NCBI RefSeq assembly: GCF_003339525.1
Contig: NZ_CP031124.1
Coordinates: 682,001-746,000, forward strand
DNA: 64,000 nucleotides
Direction of reading: 5' to 3'
Source: Ephemeroptericola cinctiostellae
GTDB taxonomy: Bacteria > Pseudomonadota > Gammaproteobacteria > Burkholderiales > Burkholderiaceae
Part shown: positions 8,422-16,053 of the stretch, piece after piece
Layout of the letters: the number at the start of each line of letters is the position of its first letter
Numbering within the stretch: the first letter of the stretch is position 1
The notes under the pieces: generated by a model
The model's database searches: none
What the model was told of the DNA's origin: nothing
The model's input: the letters and a program-made list of their open reading frames with translations, nothing else
Position numbers and translations under genes: made by a program

Positions 8422-11400
8422 TTATAGTGTTCGATAGATGTCAACCGCTTCAAATGCCGTTCTCATGAGTTCGCGCCCCACTTTGAAAGAGTAGTGTTGA
8501 TCTGTGAATTTTTGGGCATTGATGCTCATTTCATTCCATGTGCTTTCATTTTGGTACAAACGCGCTATTTCATCGGCCCATTCGTTCGGATTTTTAGCAA
8601 TGATACAATCGAGCCCACTTCTGACGCCCGTGCTTTCCGCTGCAACTGGAGACAGCACCGTCGGAATACCGTGTGCGAGTGCCCCCAGAACTTTTCCTTT
8701 GATCCCTGCGCCGGTCAATAGAGGGGCAACAAAAATTCGATTGGTGTCATATACCTCATCCACAGCGTCGACGTATCCGACTATATTGATGTCATCCGTA
8801 GCGAGTTGTTCGATGGTTTTTGGCACGCGTGATCCATAAACGTTAAACACAACATTGGGTAGCTTTTTCCGCAAGATGGGCATCACTTCGCGGATGAAAT
8901 ATTCAACCGCTTCAGCATTAGGTGGATGGCCATAGCCGCCAAGGAAGGCAATACCATTGCGCTCCTTGAAGCTTGGGACTTGCTCGGCTGGGCGACTTTC
9001 AACCACCCAAGGGCATTTTACAACATTGCTGCTGCCCAAATTGTGGCTGACGATAACCGCATGTTCAACGTCATTGTATGAAAGAACCGCATCCACACGG
9101 CGCATGACTTCAAGCTCATCATTGCGTGTTTGTAGTGCTTTTTGCATGGATTCTTGCGATTTATCGCTCAATGCCACGCGCAACTCTCTTAAAAAGTGCA
9201 AATCACAGTTGTTGAATAAAATTTTGGCTTGCGGTGCATGCGTGCGGATTTTGTCAATGATGTCTTTGGCGACAGAGTAGCGGGTGATGTACACCACATC
9301 AAATTCACCGCCTCGTTTTTCCAAAAGTTCGTCAATGGACAGGTAAAAAGGAGCCACAATGGTCTCGATCCCCAAACGATTGAGGTCTTCATCATAATGC
9401 CCCATATACGCGAGGTTCAATGGCGCGAAAGACACTTTGTAACCCAATGATTGAACCAGTCGCATTTCTTGAACGGTTGCGTAGCTGCCTGCATCAATGT
9501 CTGGTTTTGGGATTTGATAGTCAATGAACAGGGCGCGACCAAGGATGCCTCGGTCTTTTGCCAAATCAGGGTTTTTACCTTCTTCTCCATTCGCATGAAG
9601 AGAGTTGGTCCATTTGCGTTTAAATTTAGGTCGATTGATTTCTTGATAACGTTTCAGGCCGGTTGTTGTCTTCACATCCGTGCCGTTAGAAATGCCTTCA
9701 AAATGGTAAACAATTGAGTTTGAAACGAAATATGTTTTTAGGCCGATGTCTCGTACTTTGAAGCACAGATCGGTGTCTTCAAAGTAGGCGGGGGCGAATT
9801 CATCGCTTAGGCCGCCAACCTGATCCCAAACGGTGCGTGGTAACATCACTGCCGCGCCAGAGAGGTAGTCTGCTTGGCGTGTATAGCAGTATCGAGAGTC
9901 CCAAGGATTGGCGAGGCGACCGTAGTTCCACGGATTGCCATTGTTCCAAACAATCCCACCCGCTTCTTGCAAGCGACCATCGGGGTAGAGCAATTTTGAG
10001 CCTGCCATGCCAACTTGCTCAAAATTGTCGAAAGCCAATAGCAATTCATCAAGCCAACCAACCGTGGGCTCGGTGTCGTTATTTAACAGCACCAAGTACT
10101 TGCCTCGCGCATGGCTTGCGCCCAGGTTGCAAGCCCTAACGAATCCTTGAGCGACTTCATTTCGGCAATAGGTCACGTTGGGTGCAAGCGTTGGCAAATC
10201 TAAGGTCTCGTCATTAGAACCATCGTCAACCACCACCACTTCAAAGTTTGTCTTGTTTGTCGCAAAGAGCAGCGCGCACAAGCAAAAATAAGTGACGTTG
10301 AATTTATTGTGGACAGGAACAATGACTGACACATGCGGGGCTTCAACTTTAGGAAAGTCCAAGGGTTGAAATTTTTTGATGCGACCGAAGCCACCTTCAA
10401 GAATTTGGTGTAAATAAGGCAAGCGAGCCAGCCGAGCGATTGTTGCATTGTCCGTCGAACCTTTGGCTAAGGCTTGTTGAAATGCCGTGAGTTGTTGTTG
10501 AAGTGCGCGGTAACGGAATGTGGCGGATGGTGCCAAATAAGAAGGAAAAGGGGGGTTTGAATACTCTTGAAGTGCAGACCACGGGGTCAGCTGCATGGGG
10601 AAAATCTGAACATCACGTCCCAGCGTTTTTAATCCCGACTGATCCCTGACCTCAATATAATGCACTTGCCCATCGCAGTATTTTTTATCGATAATCACTC
10701 GACAGTGTTTATTGATATTTGCATCGCCAGGGATGCTCTCTACGAAAACACCGTCAATGACGATGTTTAAATCGTCGCTGTATCCAAATACTTGAATGTT
10801 AACGGCGTTCCCTTCCAACGTTGAGACGATGACTTTGACATTGTCACAAGAGTCCAGTGCCAAGCTGTCGATAACAGGCCCGTTTGCATCGTTTAACGCT
10901 TTGATTTCCAAATGAGACGCATCGGCCACCAGCTCAGGCGCGATGCGTACAGAATATAAAATATTGCTGTTCTGAGAAAGCAGTTTGAGCAGAAATGACG
11001 CTTTGCTTGTCCGAGGCGTCCATTCTATATCTTGTGTTTTCGAGGTTTGAGCAAAAAACAGATGTGTGAGGAAAATGACCGCACTGACATCTGGTGTTTT
11101 TGGGTCTGGATTGTGCGAGGTTAATTCGATGGTGAAGGCGGCGCTTGAAGCGTTTAAAGGCATTTTAATGGCGGTGTCAATGGATTGGTAGCCACTGATT
11201 TGCAGGCCGCCCACATGTTTTCCAGTGATCTGTTCAACATGTTTGCTGAGCATCTTGCCGTTGGCATCGAAAATAGAAACAATCACTTCGGCTTGGCATC
11301 GGTGGGATGCAAATTTGCCTGAAAAGAGGTAGTTCATCCCACCAATAACGGGGAGTGAATCACCAAAAACAGGATCGGTATACCTTACCTGAGCTTTTTT

Positions 11401-11706
11401 TGTGGAACGGCCAATTTCGATGAATCCAGTGTGTCCTTCTGCCAGTGTCCAATCTGCATTGATGTCTTTACCTACACCCACGCCGTTGGTGTTGTCCACC
11501 ACTTGCCAAGGGTTCAGGTTGTTGGAGAAATCACCATTGTCCAGCAGATTCAGCTGCGCCAACAAGTTTTTAGGTCTCGCCTTAGAAGGTTGAAGCTTAA
11601 AGAAATGATCGCCACATTTGAGGCCGTAATACTGTTCAAACATAGGCATTTCACTTGAAACGAGAATCTCGCCTTCAATTATTCCTAAAATTGCTGCTGT
11701 ACTCAT
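8422..11706 (-). CDS. Bifunctional GT2 + GT4 glycosyltransferase, 1094 residues
   Basis: Three regions can be seen. Residues 1 to about 400 are beta-rich with no motif I recognise. Residues about 445-700 form a GT2 domain with VSVIVPVHNK, VVVDDGSND, and NNDTEP as the metal-binding DxD equivalent, plus an ED motif in FEDTDLCF. Residues about 730-1090 form a GT4-like domain with a C-terminal donor site (APLLTGAGIKGK followed by HGIPTVLS). Such fusions build repeating or branched surface polysaccharides at the membrane. The start ATG is preceded by CGGAGA. It is the first gene of the minus-strand glycan block; the next gene downstream starts 148 bp away. Confidence 0.85.
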   Translation of the reverse strand: MSTAAILGIIEGEILVSSEMPMFEQYYGLKCGDHFFKLQPSKARPKNLLAQLNLLDNGDFSNNLNPWQVVDNTNGVGVGKDINADWTLAEGHTGFIEIGRSTKKAQVRYTDPVFGDSLPVIGGMNYLFSGKFASHRCQAEVIVSIFDANGKMLSKHVEQITGKHVGGLQISGYQSIDTAIKMPLNASSAAFTIELTSHNPDPKTPDVSAVIFLTHLFFAQTSKTQDIEWTPRTSKASFLLKLLSQNSNILYSVRIAPELVADASHLEIKALNDANGPVIDSLALDSCDNVKVIVSTLEGNAVNIQVFGYSDDLNIVIDGVFVESIPGDANINKHCRVIIDKKYCDGQVHYIEVRDQSGLKTLGRDVQIFPMQLTPWSALQEYSNPPFPSYLAPSATFRYRALQQQLTAFQQALAKGSTDNATIARLARLPYLHQILEGGFGRIKKFQPLDFPKVEAPHVSVIVPVHNKFNVTYFCLCALLFATNKTNFEVVVVDDGSNDETLDLPTLAPNVTYCRNEVAQGFVRACNLGASHARGKYLVLLNNDTEPTVGWLDELLLAFDNFEQVGMAGSKLLYPDGRLQEAGGIVWNNGNPWNYGRLANPWDSRYCYTRQADYLSGAAVMLPRTVWDQVGGLSDEFAPAYFEDTDLCFKVRDIGLKTYFVSNSIVYHFEGISNGTDVKTTTGLKRYQEINRPKFKRKWTNSLHANGEEGKNPDLAKDRGILGRALFIDYQIPKPDIDAGSYATVQEMRLVQSLGYKVSFAPLNLAYMGHYDEDLNRLGIETIVAPFYLSIDELLEKRGGEFDVVYITRYSVAKDIIDKIRTHAPQAKILFNNCDLHFLRELRVALSDKSQESMQKALQTRNDELEVMRRVDAVLSYNDVEHAVIVSHNLGSSNVVKCPWVVESRPAEQVPSFKERNGIAFLGGYGHPPNAEAVEYFIREVMPILRKKLPNVVFNVYGSRVPKTIEQLATDDINIVGYVDAVDEVYDTNRIFVAPLLTGAGIKGKVLGALAHGIPTVLSPVAAESTGVRSGLDCIIAKNPNEWADEIARLYQNESTWNEMSINAQKFTDQHYSFKVGRELMRTAFEAVDIYRTL

Positions 11707-11755
11707 TCAAAATCTCCGAAATGTATATGAATTAAATGCTGTGTTGTTAGAGTTT

Positions 11756-11769
11756 TTTAGACGTCTAAA
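11756..11769. promoter_or_regulatory. 14-bp perfect palindrome upstream of the glycan block
   Basis: TTTAGACGTCTAAA is its own reverse complement and lies about 50 bp upstream of the start codon of the large glycosyltransferase. The position suits an operator, but no matching regulator is known from the window. Confidence 0.35.
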
Positions 11770-12081
11770 TTTTACACGAAACGATCTTATGAAAGGTATA
11801 AAATACACGATAAAGCCACTGTGATTGCTCATCAATGCAGTGTGCTGCAGCAATTGAGTGTGGCTTCAAGGATTTGAATTGTCCCGTGTGTTGAGGTTAA
11901 TACGTAACAATGACACTGGCTCGTCAATCTGTTGTACCCATATTCAGAAGTTCGCTTCGTTGATAGCGCGTCATCAAGCGTACTTTCAGCCAAACGAGTA
12001 TGTTTTCTAAGATGCGTTCTATGTACATATTTTACACATAAAAATGTTGGGTGTTATGATATGTCTTTGATGGTTTGGATG

Positions 12082-12172
12082 TAAAAAACCTTGTAGCGTT
12101 GGTGTTTGCAGGATTTTTAGGCTGCTTGAGGTTTCTTTGAGACTTTTTTGGGTGACGGCAATCGAACTTGTC
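12082..12172 (-). repeat. Degraded copy of the ssrA 3' end and terminator (putative distal att site)
   Basis: Positions 12082-12120 align without gaps to 14498-14536, the terminator region of the tmRNA gene, with 33 of 39 bases identical and all six differences transitions. After a less conserved stretch, GGC-AATCGAAC (12157-12167) matches the T-arm segment of tmRNA (GGCGGGAATCGAAC at 14566-14579). The order and orientation are the same as at ssrA. The best reading is a duplicated attachment site left by integration into the tmRNA 3' end. Confidence 0.6.
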
Positions 12173-12272
12173 TTTGAATTGTGATGTTAATAAATTGATA
12201 ATTTAAAAGCCCTTGATTACGCTCGATACGACCCTGTTTCGTCATGATGGGGTTGGGTAGGCTTAAGTTTTA

Positions 12273-13343
12273 TTACTGTTCTTTTGCCCACATTAAAAAA
12301 TTGGGTTCACTGACGACATAATCGCCATGGGCATTTTTGGTTAAGTGATTCTGCCGTGTTAGCCTGCGAATGGCGTTTTGCACCGCTGCGACACTGACAT
12401 CTTTGATGCCGAGACCATTGGCGTATGACTGTCGGGCATTGCTTGAATAAGGTTCAATGCCGCCACCTGCTAAGTATTGAATAATGGACTTATCAAGCCC
12501 TTTTAATTGCATCCACGTCGTGGCATAGCCTTGATTATCTACAATCGAAGACCTTATGCGCTCCAGTGCGACTGACAAAGAGTGATTGGGGTCTAATATG
12601 ACTTCTTTCATCAATGAACGCATGTGCATGGGCACTCGACCCAGTTGATCAAACGTTGAGATTAAGGCGTTCACATCCAAGCCATCGTGAGTGATTTGCG
12701 TATAAATATCCGCCAAGTGGAGTACAAAGCCGTCATCCAATACGGGAAAGTCAATGTTTGTGCTGAAGTGAAAAAAAGGTGCGCGGGCATCATCAAACAT
12801 TGAAAGCAAACCATTGCGTGATGAGCCAGTGAAGATGGTTTTAGTTTTTGTGCGGTTTAAATCCAATCCAGTGCGCAATGACGATATAACGCCGGCTGCA
12901 CTGGGGATGTTCACCAGTTCTTGAATCTCGTCCAATAAAAGCAAAATAGGATGCTCATTGCTTGCCAGTTGATTCAGTATTGTACTGATTGACTCCTTTG
13001 CGGGTTCGTTCATCTCAATGGATGTGCCTGCAATGGCTATTTTTTTAATGCTTTTGGCTTTGCTTACACTTTTGTCTAATAAGCTGTCCGCAGTGAATTG
13101 CTGCAACGCTTGTGTGAATTTTTCAACGATTTCGCCACTTGAACCATCTAAAAAGCTAAAATAAAACACGCGATATCCTGCGTTTTCAGCCATGGGCATG
13201 ATGTCGTTGCGCAGAAACTCTGTTTTTCCCATGCGACGTGGGGCAAACAATGTTAAGGCATGAACAATGTTTGTGCTTAATGTTGTGATGATGGCGTGTG
13301 CGAGTTCTGTGCGCGGTTAATGCCAGTGATCAATGTCATTCAT
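12273..13343 (-). pseudogene. AAA/ORC-like ATPase gene with a stop at codon 9
   Basis: The natural start is the ATG at 13343, preceded by AAGGTG. The frame reads eight residues (MNDIDHWH), meets TAA at 13317-13319, then continues open for about 345 codons. The residues after the stop (PRTELAHAII, then LTLFAPRRMGKTE) are the usual N-terminus of this family running into the Walker A motif. Walker B-like LLLLDEIQE is present near the middle and a winged-helix-like C-terminus ends in MWAKEQ. A TTG at 13250 could initiate only by discarding the helix and strand in front of the P-loop. Either the gene is dead or the stop is a sequencing error. It lies inside the ssrA island, 41 bp from the IS element. 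Confidence 0.7.
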
Positions 13344-13383
13344 GTGTTGCACCTTGTTAGTACTTTATAGCTATTAATTTACT

Positions 13384-13400
13384 AAGGGTCTTAGGAAGCA
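13384..13400 (+). repeat. Left terminal inverted repeat of the IS
   Basis: 17 bases that are the exact reverse complement of 14114-14130. Confidence 0.9.
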
Positions 13401-13436
13401 AACGCATTAAAATATGCGCTAAGCTCTTGAGACCAA

Positions 13437-14123
13437 ATGAAAAACAAGTACTTCAAACATTCAAAAATTAGCGAAGCGAAGTTTCGCCAAATTTTACGGT
13501 ATTTTGCCCTTGATTTAACGGCAACGGAATGTGCTGCGTTAAGCGGCATATCCGTTCGTTCAATCAACACCATTTACCTCAAGATTCGTCGTCGTTTGGT
13601 GATTGTTTGTCTCCAAGGCTCACCACTCAAAGGAGAGTTGGAAGCCGACGAATCATATTTTGGTCCGCATCGTGTTCGAGGTAAACGCGGACGTGGTGCT
13701 TCAGGTAAAACCATCGTGTTTGGTTTACTCAAACGTGATGGCAATATCTACACTGAGATTGTGCCTGATGCTTCCAAAGCCAGCCTGCAAGCCATTATTC
13801 GTGGGAAAGCAGACATTAACAGCGTTATCCATACCGATGGTTGGCGCGGCTATAATGGCTTGGTGGACATCGGGTTTGATAAACACTTCCGGGTGAATCA
13901 TGGTGCCGATGAGTTTGTAAATGGTTCTAATCATGTGAATGGGATAGAATCATTCTGGAGCTATGCTAAACGTCGTTTGGTTCAGTTTAACGGCGTTCCG
14001 AAAAACACATTTTTACTGCATTTGAAGGAAACTGAATTTAGGTTTAACCATCGCAAAAGCGACTTGTATAAAGTGCTTCTTAACATGCTGCGAGATGAGC
14101 CGTTATTGAATTCTGCTTCCTAA
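13437..14123 (+). CDS. IS1595-family (IS1016-like) transposase
   Basis: 228 residues, a full-length size for the group. An N-terminal helix-turn-helix (about residues 12-55, TATECAALSGISVRSI) is followed by the ISXO2-like DDE domain with D71 in ELEADESYFG, D134 in IHTDGWRGY and E171 in GIESFWSYAK, with K178 at the usual place. It catalyses movement of the element. The stop codon overlaps the right inverted repeat. No frameshift or internal stop is present, so it may still be active. Confidence 0.9.
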   Translation: MKNKYFKHSKISEAKFRQILRYFALDLTATECAALSGISVRSINTIYLKIRRRLVIVCLQGSPLKGELEADESYFGPHRVRGKRGRGASGKTIVFGLLKRDGNIYTEIVPDASKASLQAIIRGKADINSVIHTDGWRGYNGLVDIGFDKHFRVNHGADEFVNGSNHVNGIESFWSYAKRRLVQFNGVPKNTFLLHLKETEFRFNHRKSDLYKVLLNMLRDEPLLNSAS

Positions 14124-14130
14124 GACCCTT
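14114..14130 (-). repeat. Right terminal inverted repeat of the IS
   Basis: 17 bases that are the exact reverse complement of 13384-13400. Confidence 0.9.
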
Positions 14131-14497
14131 ACTAATTAGTAAATCGATGTCTATTGATGCCTAATAATGCCCAGCATTGTCAAGCTTGTCAAGCTTGTCA
14201 AGTTTTAGTGTTTTATTTATGGTACTTGTTGGAGGCTAACGTGTTGTATTTTAAGGGCGTTATCCGTGTGATTTAATGATGTTTCCCTTGCCTGCTTTGA
14301 ACTTGTCTAAATAACTCGCCCATTATGGTCTTTGATCAGCCTGGGCGTTTTTTATGATGATGGTTCTTTAAGGTTTGTTTCCATTGGGTAATGGCCTTAA
14401 ACTTGGGTAACTGGTTTTTGAAATATTGAGTTACCCAAGAAGTTACCCATTTTTTAGCTGGATGTCAATGAGCCCATTAGAAGACTGCTATAGACAA
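14131..14497. other. Non-coding island remnant between the IS and ssrA
   Basis: No intact gene. It contains three tandem copies of a 9-mer (GTCAAGCTT, 14179-14205, third copy imperfect) and three copies of TGGGTAACT in mixed orientation (14402-14449). On the minus strand around 14270-14350 a short peptide frame interrupted by a stop (WASYLDKFKAGKG) could be a relic of a lost gene, but I cannot assign it. Confidence 0.5.
14402..14449. repeat. Cluster of three TGGGTAACT motifs next to the ssrA att region
   Basis: CTTGGGTAACT (14402-14412) faces its exact complement at 14429-14439 across a 16-base loop. A further AGTTACCCA lies at 14441-14449. Repeats of this kind near an attachment core resemble arm-type integrase or excisionase sites. 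A hairpin in a lost transcript is the alternative. Confidence 0.4.
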
Positions 14498-14498
14498 T

Positions 14499-14532
14499 AA
14501 AAAACCCTGTAACGTTGATGTTTACAGGGTTT
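14499..14532 (-). terminator. ssrA terminator
   Basis: On the minus strand an 11-bp stem (14522-14532 with 14502-14512) closes a short loop and is followed by six T. It starts about 24 bases after the CCA end of tmRNA. Confidence 0.8.
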
Positions 14533-14555
14533 CTAGACTTCTTTAAAACTTGTTT

Positions 14556-14909
14556 TGGTGGAGATGGCGGGAATCGAACCCGCGTCCGCAAATCCTCTAC
14601 GAAGAGTTCTACATACTTAGCTTAATTTTTTAAACTTTAGCGGAGGTTGCATCAATTAAGCTAACGCTCGATCCGCGATTGACCTTGGATTTAAACCACA
14701 TTTAAGCCACCCAAATGCGGTCGATTCTTTGTAAATGACGCTGTACTCCAAGCCAAAGACAACTCGGGACAGCGGCTAACAGCGATTAAGCTGCTAAAGC
14801 GAACGTTTTATCGTTTGCGTTTAAGTGTTTTCAGTTGTATTTACGAGGTAGCTGAGCCTCGGTATGCCCTCGTCCGCTTTGTAACCCACGTCGAAACCAG
14901 ATCACCCCC
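14556..14909 (-). ncRNA. ssrA: Transfer-messenger RNA
   Basis: A 354-nt tmRNA. The 5' end GGGGGUG pairs with CAUCUCC before the 3' ACCA, with G-U pairs allowed. The conserved GGTTTCGAC follows the 5' stem, and the T-arm GGGTTCGATTCCC sits at the 3' end. It rescues ribosomes stalled on broken messages and tags the nascent peptide for proteolysis. The 3' end is the presumed integration site of the neighbouring island. A TAAAAT -10 element lies about 10 bases upstream of the 5' end. Confidence 0.95.
14786..14818 (-). other. tmRNA tag-peptide frame (ANDKTFALAA)
   Basis: Within ssrA, GCA-AAC-GAT-AAA-ACG-TTC-GCT-TTA-GCA-GCT is followed by TAA and encodes ANDKTFALAA. The ALAA end is the ClpXP recognition signal. 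Only the middle residues differ from the E. coli tag ANDENYALAA. SspA/SspB, which help deliver tagged proteins, are encoded at 27.9-29.0 kb. Confidence 0.9.
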
Positions 14910-14958
14910 AGACGGTGTTATTTTAGCACAGTTGCTGCATTGCGTTTAGAATGTTGCC

Positions 14959-15846
14959 ATGAATACAAACACTTCTCCTTTTAAAAAATTACTGGTCATT
15001 GGCTTGGGTGATGTGGCGCGCCGCATTCTACCTTTATTGGGGGGGGAATGGGTGGTTGTGGCGACACAGCGACAATTGCACAGTGTGGCTGGGGTTTCCA
15101 GTTTAAGCTTGGATTTGGATGCGTCTGAAGCGGGTGCTTTTGGTGTGCTGCCTGATGGTGTGGATGCCCTGCTGTACACCGCACCCCCACCGAACAGTGG
15201 GGGTGTTGATGCACGCATGAGGGCGGTGTTGGCGCATTGGTTGGTGCATGGCGGTGCGCCGAAACATGTGGTTTACATCAGCACGACAGGTGTCTACGGT
15301 GATTGCGGTGGTGCTTGGGTGGATGAGCGGGCAGCGCTGAACCCTGAGAGTGGGCGTGCGGTGCGTCGGGTCGATGCCGAGCTGCAGTTGAGGGTTTTTG
15401 CTGCGCAGACGGGAGCGACTTTGACCATTTTACGGGCACCTGGTATTTATGCTTTGGAGCGTTTGCCAACGGATCGTTTGCGCCGTGGTGTGCCTGTGCT
15501 GAATGAGGTTGAAGATGGTTTCAGTAACCACATCCATGCCGATGATTTGGCCATGATGTGTGCGGCGGCCTTGAATAAACCCCATGGTGTGTTGGCTTAC
15601 AACGCATGTGACGATGTGCCGGTGAAGGTGGGGGAGTGGTTTACGCGCTTGGCGCAGGTGGCAAGCCTTCCTGTGCCTCCGCGAATGGGGCGGGCGGAAT
15701 TGGAGCACATGGTATCGCCGTTGCAGTGGAGTTTTATGCGTGAATCGCGCCGACTGTTGAATGCGAGCATTAAGCGGGATTTGGGTGTGGTGCTGCGTTA
15801 TCCTTCCGTATTGGATTTTTTGGCGGCTCATCAGGGCTTGATTTGA
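14959..15846 (+). CDS. Atypical SDR / NAD(P)-binding epimerase-like protein (YeeZ type)
   Basis: 295 residues. The Rossmann motif GLGDVARR is near residue 15 and the family strand YISTTGVYGD near 98. The usual YxxxK catalytic pair of classical SDRs is not visible where expected (GRAVRRVDAE), which fits the atypical YeeZ-like subgroup. It is a cytosolic NAD(P)-binding protein of unknown substrate. It runs divergently from ssrA with only 49 bp between them, so the promoters are shared or overlap. A strong terminator follows. Confidence 0.75.
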   Translation: MNTNTSPFKKLLVIGLGDVARRILPLLGGEWVVVATQRQLHSVAGVSSLSLDLDASEAGAFGVLPDGVDALLYTAPPPNSGGVDARMRAVLAHWLVHGGAPKHVVYISTTGVYGDCGGAWVDERAALNPESGRAVRRVDAELQLRVFAAQTGATLTILRAPGIYALERLPTDRLRRGVPVLNEVEDGFSNHIHADDLAMMCAAALNKPHGVLAYNACDDVPVKVGEWFTRLAQVASLPVPPRMGRAELEHMVSPLQWSFMRESRRLLNASIKRDLGVVLRYPSVLDFLAAHQGLI

Positions 15847-15888
15847 GTGGTACGCGTTGTGTGCTGTGCTGATTTGTTGTATTGATTG

Positions 15889-15915
15889 ACGCCTTCTTTT
15901 TGAAGGCGTTTTTTT
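15889..15915 (+). terminator. Rho-independent terminator
   Basis: The 8-bp stem ACGCCTTC/GAAGGCGT has a TTTTT loop and is followed by seven T. Confidence 0.9.
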
Positions 15916-15965
15916 ATGCAATGTTCGTTGTTGTTTTTATTCCACACATTTCAGCCATTTTTTTA

Positions 15966-16020
15966 TTGCGATGCAAAAATGAATTGTGTATAGTGTCGTT
16001 AATGCAAATCATTCTCGTTA
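15966..16020 (+). promoter_or_regulatory. Fur-regulated promoter of the TonB-dependent receptor
   Basis: The -35 TTGCGA (15966-15971) and -10 TATAGT (15989-15994) are spaced 17 bp apart. A Fur-box-like sequence, AATGCAAATCATTCTCGTTA (16001-16020), covers the expected transcription start and would let Fe-Fur block the promoter. Confidence 0.75.
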
Positions 16021-16053
16021 ATATTTTGTTGTTTTGAAGGTGATTTAAAGTGG

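Larger units (their letters stand above)
11707..12272. other. Non-coding stretch between the glycan block and the ATPase pseudogene
   Basis: AT-rich, with no convincing reading frame on either strand. It should hold the promoter of the minus-strand glycan block: on that strand TAAAAT-like and TATAAAAT-like hexamers occur around 11770-11805, without a clear -35 match. It also holds a 14-bp palindrome (11756-11769) and a degraded copy of the ssrA 3' end (12082-12172). Confidence 0.6.
13384..14130 (+). mobile_element. IS1595-family insertion sequence, about 747 bp
   Basis: It is bounded by perfect 17-bp inverted repeats, AAGGGTCTTAGGAAGCA at 13384-13400 and its complement at 14114-14130; one more base pair (T/A) extends the match. 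The single gene inside fills most of the element. The 8-bp target duplication expected for this family is not obvious in the flanks, although both are AT-rich and contain TAATT. Confidence 0.85.

Noticed and set aside
13250..13252. TTG at 13250 as the true start of the ATPase.
   Set aside because: It would remove the conserved residues in front of the P-loop, and no ribosome-binding site is near. The ATG at 13343 with AAGGTG fits better, making the gene broken.
13376..14139. An 8-bp target duplication around the IS element.
   Set aside because: The left flank (AATTTACT) and right flank (ACTAATTAG) share only short AT-rich pieces; a true duplication is not supported.
14270..14350. A short minus-strand peptide frame (WASYLDKFKAGKG) as a gene.
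   Set aside because: It is bounded by stops within about 25 codons and has no start with a ribosome-binding site; at most a relic.
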